Below, in pieces: positions 58,202 through 64,000 of a stretch of 64,000 bases of DNA. The stretch is taken from the NCBI GenBank assembly GCA_015680685.1, contig MNCI01025442.1:227624-291623 (forward strand). Direction: 5' to 3'. Each line of letters starts with the position of its first letter. Positions within the stretch are counted from its first letter, which is position 1. The notes beneath the pieces are model-generated. The model was given only the letters and a program-made list of their open reading frames with translations. It was not told the DNA's origin and searched no databases. A program made the translations under genes and the position numbers. The stretch comes from Gnetum montanum. Lineage: Eukaryota > Streptophyta > Gnetopsida > Gnetales > Gnetaceae.

Positions 58202-59150
58202 CAAGTTGAACCTTGTATTAGATTGTGAGGGGTTTGGGGATGAGGCACCCCCTTATAGATGCATCGTTTCCCCTTCCATCAATGTTGTCTATGAGGTTGC
58301 TTGTGTACTTTTTTGCAATGCCCTTGCTTGGAGTTAGTAATTCTCCCTGAGGTGCATTTCCATATGCATATTAAGAAGCTATGTTGCAATTTGCACCCTC
58401 TCTTGGGTTGCTTGCTTAATAGAGGTGTATTGCCTAGGTCTTCTGCCCCAAATCCATTGGATCTTAGTGAATTCCTTGGGGTGCCAGACAACATCGAGGC
58501 AACGTTGTTACATTTATACTAATTTTTTGATGATATAATGTGAGGTTTGAATTTCTCAATTTGGGTCCAAGACTCGGAAAATAAGATATGTGAGTTGCTT
58601 CAACCTGTCACCCCTCAAGCAAGAGTAGTAAAAATTGAAGGATAAGCTCTTTCTTTAAATGAGCACACATTACTAGTCAATAATCTCATTCTTTTAGTCA
58701 TCCTACCCCTCACCTTAATCTAGGCCCCAACATGGGTTAGGGGCAAAGCAGCACAACATGTGTTTAGAGTTCACTTGACTTGGTACTTATTCCTCCATTT
58801 CTAGGGGCAACTAACAAAATTACAGTAGCCTCAAGTTATAGTAATGTGATACATTAGCTTAATTATGTATTGTTAAATCTTTATATTCTCTCTATCTTCT
58901 AGAAGCCTAATTTAATTTGCATAGATATTAATTAGTTATTAAAAAGCCCTCCTCGCATTGGTTGGTACCGAGTTATCAATGTGATAATATAGAAGAATTA
59001 CAAAAGAATATAACAATGCCTCAAGTGCAACTTGAACTAGCAAGTTCTTGCCTAACTAAATAATGAGCCAACCACTTGTGCATCTCTTACAAGTATGATT
59101 TTTGATTAATTGTTTTTATTTTTATTTCTCCTTGGTATTAAAGCTTTGAC
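58202..59150. other. Intergenic; short unrecognised open frames
   Basis: A plus-strand frame at 58301-58522 (LNRGVLPRSSAPNPLDLSEF) looks codon-like but matches nothing I recognise. The remainder is AT-rich with no gene. Confidence 0.35.
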
Positions 59151-59800
59151 ACAAAGAGGTGTGTGTGTATAATATAGGTCTTAGCCTAGTAACCTCAAGT
59201 CACAAGCTTGATTCTACTAAGTAGCATTAAGTTATAAACTTCTATAAATCTTGGGGTGTACCTATGTTTTACTTATTTTGGGTTCGAACACCTTCAACAC
59301 AAAGTGGTGTAGCATAGGACACTCATCTTCAATAAAGGATGTTGTGGGTTAGAGGTAGGGATAGAATTTGAAGTGGTCAATGCCTATCAAAGGACACTTT
59401 GTCTATAAAATAAATTCAAAATAGAAATTTAAACAAGTTGCAATCCTCTTATAGTAGGAAATGAAATGGTAATTTGTGTTAGTGAAATATAATTGTTGTG
59501 GTGTGTGTGCATTATGCAATGGTAATTTGTTAGTGAAATATAATTGTTGTGGTGCATGTAGATTTCTATCCTAGTTGGAGGTAGTAATTGAATAACCTTG
59601 TAGTAAGAGGATACTTTGTGAGAGGTTGTAGGTTAGATAACAGTATACTAACATAGTGAGGTAGCCTTGTGGTAGAACACTGGCCTAATAAATTTGAATC
59701 ATTTTCAAAGTAATTATTTATTTATTTAGCTCTATATTACCCTTGGAGAAGAAGATTAAGACTCAAACGGGGTACATCATCCTACCACCATAATATAATT
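59150..59800. repeat. SINE-like remnants and a short tandem duplication
   Basis: Box-A/B-like pieces of a tRNA-derived SINE (tagccttgtggtagaac near 59665 and ggttcgaacacc near 59281) and a near-perfect duplication of atttgttagtgaaatataat (59471-59545). The boxes are not properly spaced for an intact element. Confidence 0.3.
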
Positions 59801-59899
59801 GCTGTGGTACTTGTAAATGCATCTCGCTCCAAATTAGCTCTAGAGAAGGAAATTAAGGTTCAAGCGAGGCACAGCATCTTACCGCCATCATTGCTGTGG

Positions 59900-60357
59900 T
59901 TTATAGTTCGTTGCCTCCGCTTCATTTGCCGGCACGAGGGAAAAAAAATTGAAAGAACAGCAGATCCGTGGTGGGCGATGGACAAGCACCCAAATTCTTT
60001 CAATCCGGTTTCAGCACATCCTCTAGTTTTTCAAAATCTGTTTTTTTTTTTTGGTTGAATATCAGGAATAATTCTTTCACTTAAATAGAATTTTGCTGAA
60101 TACTTTTTTCCGTTTCCCAGGATACCATTCACGAGATTTTCAAAGTAGTTTGGAGTCAAACCAAAGGTAAGTGCAATTTCAATAATCAATTCCATGAAGT
60201 ATTATGAAGTATAAATTTATAATTATGACAAAGAAAACTGCGAAAGTTACCACTGTTCTGCTATTTTAGTACATTAAGACTTAATTTTCATGGCATTATG
60301 TTTATTTTGATATCAGACCGTGCGCATAGAGAAGAAGCAGATCGGGAAGCCACAGAG
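59900..60357 (+). CDS. Spliced host gene of unknown function (5' part)
   Basis: Two consecutive exons are supported by consensus splice sites. Exon 2 (60121-60166, 46 nt) lies between TTTCCCAG and GTAAGT. Exon 3 (60317-60357, 41 nt) lies between GATATCAG and GTATGA. Joined in one phase they read DTIHEIFKVVWSQTK then DRAHREEADREATE, a basic/acidic, helix-like sequence. A candidate first exon carries ATG at 59979 (MDKHPNSFNPVSAHPL), with a 5' leader rich in G+C; its donor is ambiguous (two phase-0 GT options at about 60009 and 60027). I do not recognise the family. The high charge suggests a coiled-coil or scaffold-type protein, which is inference. It is not inside a mobile element. Confidence 0.5.
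60121..60166 (+). other. Microexon 2 of the unknown gene
   Basis: 46 nt, acceptor CGTTTCCCAG and donor GTAAGTG. It encodes DTIHEIFKVVWSQTK plus one base that joins exon 3 as a GAC codon. Confidence 0.65.
60317..60357 (+). other. Microexon 3 of the unknown gene
   Basis: 41 nt, acceptor TTTGATATCAG and donor GTATGA. The phase is consistent with exon 2 (150-nt intron between them) and it ends at a codon boundary. Confidence 0.6.
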
Positions 60358-61978
60358 GTATGATTTGAGCCCATATTTTTTATTGTTACCGGCAAAAAGA
60401 AAAAAAAAAGACAGTTAACTGTTTATGTAATGTTTTTCCATGTTCTATCAATGAAATCGCTAGTATAGTAGTATGGCGTGATCATAAATTTAGTTTCATA
60501 GCATGACCTTTCTCTAGAACTTGGCTTTCCCACACTGCACAAAACTAAATGGAATTCCAAGGTATAGAAAGAAGAGCATAGGACTGTAGAGAGAGCCTAC
60601 ACACATTTGCATAGTGATAATATCCTTGAAATTAAACCATGGTGAACAAAAAGTTTCATGTCAGAATCAGACCATGCTAATTGACTCCAAGGTATTAGAG
60701 TAAATAGTATAGAAATTTTTGAATGTTTATTTTTAATAGAATATTTTTACCGGTTTAAAAGAAATTATAGGATAGGTTTTACAAGGAAGAGGGAGATGGG
60801 GACAGTCAGTCAGTTGCTCCCATTATGCTGGGTAGTCAGGCTCTAAAAACCTGCAAGCTAACACTCGACAGTGCTAAACACTAGGCCAAAGGCCGAGTGA
60901 AGATGAGTTTTACAAGAATAGTGCTAAGCAGGAATTTTATGAATGCAAAAAAGAACTGAATAAATGCATGGAACAGTTGGCTTCACATGTCCTAACAACT
61001 TTTCCATTTATGTTAGCAAAAGTAAACCAATAGTAACAAATAGTAGAGGTAATTTTAGAAGATATTTAAATTTTCATCTTTACACATCATAGGTGTTTTT
61101 GCTGGTTTCCTTTGTCTTCATTTATTGAAATACCCCAGGACATTGAAATAGAAAATGAATTTTTAAGGTCACAGACCTTTAAATGTTTTGTTCAAGTTTC
61201 AGAATACTTGAATGCTTGAAAGGGAAGCTTATTAGGGATTACAACTAATTCTAGTTCAACAACTTCAAGATCAATAGGCTGATATGATACAGGAACTTCA
61301 ACCGGCGAATAGCCCATTGGTATGTAGAATGCAAGGATTCTAATCAGGGAGAATGTTATAACATGTTTTTATAATGCTGATGAAATGAAGATTTGATGTC
61401 TATTGATTTGATTTATTTTTTAACGCTATTCAGAATCCCTTGAACATTAATCAAAAGATGTTGCTGCTCCGTAGAATCCTCATCATCGCGAAGAAACAAA
61501 CTTATTTAATATAATCAATATTTAATGTATCCTCCATGGATTGCCACAATGCTAAATATTAAACGTTGATGAATCTCCCAAACAAATATTTATTAATGGT
61601 TTAGTTGTTATCAGCATCTTATGTACATTTCTGCTAGTTTCACAAATTCAGCTTGCATTAGATCATTTAGCAAATATCTGGCATTATTTTGTTTCAAATT
61701 CCAACTATACTTTCATCAAATCATCAAATCTTTTGGGGTTGTTTCTTTTGAATTGAAGTTTCGTTAAGCATTCTTGGTTGAGTAACCTCTATGAAATAGT
61801 ACGTTTCATTGAGGGTTAAGTGGAGGTTTGTTACTAATCCTTACGTGCTCAAGTATTAGTTTAAGGTCTGTTTTTCCTGCTTTTTTTAAACTCATTGTTT
61901 ATCAAAATTTTTTGAGTATAAGGTATTAGTTCAAAATTTTGCATCCAAGATTATTGTTGCAATTCAATTTTAGCTTCA
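60358..61978. other. Introns or unassigned sequence of the 60-kb gene
   Basis: No exon could be supported. Possible splice-bounded pieces occur (for example near 60521-60564), but their phase does not fit the neighbouring exons. Confidence 0.3.
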
Positions 61979-61979
61979 G

Positions 61980-62036
61980 TGCGTAGTCTTGCTATGCTAA
62001 AAAAGGGAATGGCTCAGCTACATGCAGAATTTTTTG
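61980..62036 (+). CDS. Possible downstream exon of the 60-kb gene
   Basis: After TTTAGCTTCAG the frame reads RSLAMLKKGMAQLHAEFFG and then weakens. The acceptor is good and the peptide has a protein-like pattern. Its phase needs an intermediate exon not seen here, so the link to exons 2-3 is uncertain. Confidence 0.35.
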
Positions 62037-62039
62037 GGT

Positions 62040-63980
62040 GGATTTCTTTGGACATATGTCTGCCTTATCGTTTACTTTTGTTGATAATTTTTTTACTCCA
62101 TTGGCATTATCCACAATTTGGCATTATTAACAGTAGGTTGAAAACATGCATGCAGAGAGATGAAATTTAACTGAAGCAAGGTTCATGAACCTATTAACAT
62201 CTCAAAACAATTAAGCGTTCTAACATGTTGAAATTGAAGGACAAAGTATAGCTAAAAATCAACTCATAGTGGATCTTAAAAGTGAAACAAATATCTGTAC
62301 GCATCCACTTTTTGGGCATCATATACATCTAATAGACATCTTAATGGAAGGGTGGATTCTTATATCATCTAGAATAGGACTGAGACGGAATACTTATTCG
62401 TATATACCATCATTGATGTTTTTAGGAAAAGTGAATATAGGTAGTAGCTTAGCATTATGAAGAAGATAAAACACAGTCAACTAAAAGGTTGAAGGAAAAG
62501 AAGAGGTCAGAGTTCATCTGGTGATGTAATGAAGGCTATTCTGCTAGCATCAAGAATTGTATTAGCGTGTAAAATTCTATCATATCAAATCCTACCATAA
62601 TCACCCAATGTGTTAAGACGTTAACTAGGTCTTCCTTTTCTAACTATGACAATATTAGGTTTAGTTTTGTAGACTTAGGATTGATATCTGAAAGTAGACA
62701 AAATGAATTTTACCTGTCTAATATTGGAGCTTACCAATTGAATTGTGAATTGTATGCACAACTGAGGATTAATTGTTGCCTTTGCTCTAGAACTGTATAT
62801 GTGTGGATGTAGGCTATGGCTAACTGGTGATGTATTTTTCATATGTAATGACTTGTCATCTTCCTGCCTGAGATCTAGGATCCCGCTTATATCTTCTAGT
62901 GCTTAGCTCACTGATTTGAGCATTACCGCATTAAGCTCAAGGGAACATTCACTACAGTGAAATATTTTTCTCCATTGCTTAATCGTAAGATGCAGACCAA
63001 TGTTCTCATTTTCATACTTCCATGATCGAATTATTTTGTTACTATTAGTATACCAAGTTTACAAATATTACTGGAAAGTAGAAAAATAAGCCAGTAAAAT
63101 GAAAAGGAAAAACATTCTTCTGTGGGTGATTCATTTCACTCAGAATCAAGAATCAAGTTTTTTCGTACTTATGTATTTTGATCAAAGAGGCATAATATGT
63201 TTTTATTCTTTAAATATAAAGACATGCAGAAGCGTTCAGAGGGCTTATATTGATTTTGGAAAGAGTATTTTCAAATGGAAGTGGGCATTCTGTGTAATTC
63301 ATTGATGATTGGATATGCCTGCAGTTATAAAAGATCATATGATCATCACCTAGAGTGTCAATGCTCATCCCACCAAGTGGGGTCCCAGGAAGGTTAGTGG
63401 ATGAGTGAAAGCCTAACCTCTTTTTGAGTGGTTGTGCACAAGCTTGAACCACATTTTCTGACTCGAGAAACAAGCACCTTACCATCACTCCAAATGATGG
63501 TCCCTTGCATTGATGCTAATCTAATTTTCTTGTTCATGATGGTAGTATATTTTAGAAGTCTTACCTTTTCTTGGTCTATAGATAGAGAAGCTTTGTACAG
63601 TTCAGGGATTACATGGTGCAGTATTGGCATTGTGCGACTGAATGGATTTCAGGATTTGGAGTTTTCAGGCTTCTTCTCTCTTGCCCCTTGAGCAGTGGAT
63701 GGTTCATCGAACTTGTTCTTGTTCTAAATATAAGCATTAATTTGGAATTTTGTGTCATTCATCAGTGAGTTATGACTCACTTGCCACATATGGTCAGGGT
63801 TATACATTAGGAGCTACGACAAAATTATCGGCAATTCATGTGCCTACCTTAACACAAGTTAGCTCATGTTATTATGATAAAGGTGCCAAGAACCATGATA
63901 ATACGATATCTGATGAAATACTGTCTTAGATAGTCTAATGAAATTCCTCCTTTTACATTTTTTGTGTTGGTTATTATTTT
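62040..63980. other. Intergenic or intronic; no gene supported
   Basis: Only short open frames are seen. A unit near 63420-63500 (aacaagcaccttaccatcactcc) recurs at about 1960 and 2245 near the left end of the window. Confidence 0.35.
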
Positions 63981-64000
63981 GGGGGGGGGGGGGGGGGGGG
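63981..64000. repeat. Poly-G run at the window end
   Basis: Twenty consecutive G at the last bases. Such runs are rare in plant DNA and may reflect a sequencing or assembly artefact. Confidence 0.8.

Noticed and set aside
59655-59700. tRNA-like box A
   Set aside because: No matching box B at the right distance and no cloverleaf, so it is not a tRNA gene; at best a SINE remnant.
60521-60564. Splice-bounded 44-nt piece as an exon of the 60-kb gene
   Set aside because: Acceptor and donor look fair, but the phase does not join the later candidate exon without a stop.

Overview
The window is nuclear DNA of a seed plant with a repeat-rich genome. The evidence is decayed Ty1/copia and Ty3/gypsy (Athila-like) LTR retrotransposons, L1-type plant LINEs, a plant-specific serine-rich protein gene and introns bounded by GT-AG. 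I cannot name the species. The sequence is a draft assembly: it has two N gaps (34248-34936 and 49859-50846) and several single-N joins, some visibly misjoined.

Layout. 1-1176 is the 3' end of a Ty1/copia element (RNase H remnant plus LTR). 1177-7000 is mostly non-mobile DNA. It holds a minus-strand gene at 4370-5421 for a plant serine-rich family protein (CSPTTHPGSFRC motif) and an old duplicated block. About 7700-26400 is a plus-strand LINE split by two later insertions: a solo LTR (8077-9129, target duplication AATAT) and a 13.4-kb Athila-like element A on the minus strand (12767-26123, target duplication ATTTG). Element A carries gag, protease, RT, RNase H, integrase and a long extra ORF downstream of pol. 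26900-29159 holds two LINE ORF1 relics head to head. A truncated related element E (LTR and gag) starts at 29160. Element B (31962-41325, minus strand) has similar LTRs at both ends, but a 2.1-kb non-retroviral stretch with a plausible promoter stands where RT and integrase should be. 41326-44372 is an unassigned tandem duplication followed by a third LINE ORF1 relic. Element C (44373-53583, plus strand, target duplication TTTGT) has RT fused in line to the integrase C-terminus. 53915-57080 is a minus-strand LINE, and 57417-58196 is a solo LTR with target duplication GATGC. From about 59900 a plus-strand spliced host gene begins, with two clear microexons.

Almost every mobile gene is broken by stops that look like C-to-T decay (CAG/CAA to TAG/TAA). 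The three Athila-like elements, the two solo LTRs and E form one superfamily. They share the LTR edges (TGATGA...CTCATCA), a tRNA-Asp-like primer site, about 25-bp repeats downstream of the TATA box, and a short U3 made of dyad-symmetric repeats whose sequence and copy number change between copies. The most interesting points are those U3 palindromes, the extra ORF of A with a splice-acceptor-like sequence abutting its ATG, the hairpin repeats in the spacer after pol, and the host-like insert in element B. I saw no bacterial genes, CRISPR arrays, rRNA genes or intact tRNA genes.
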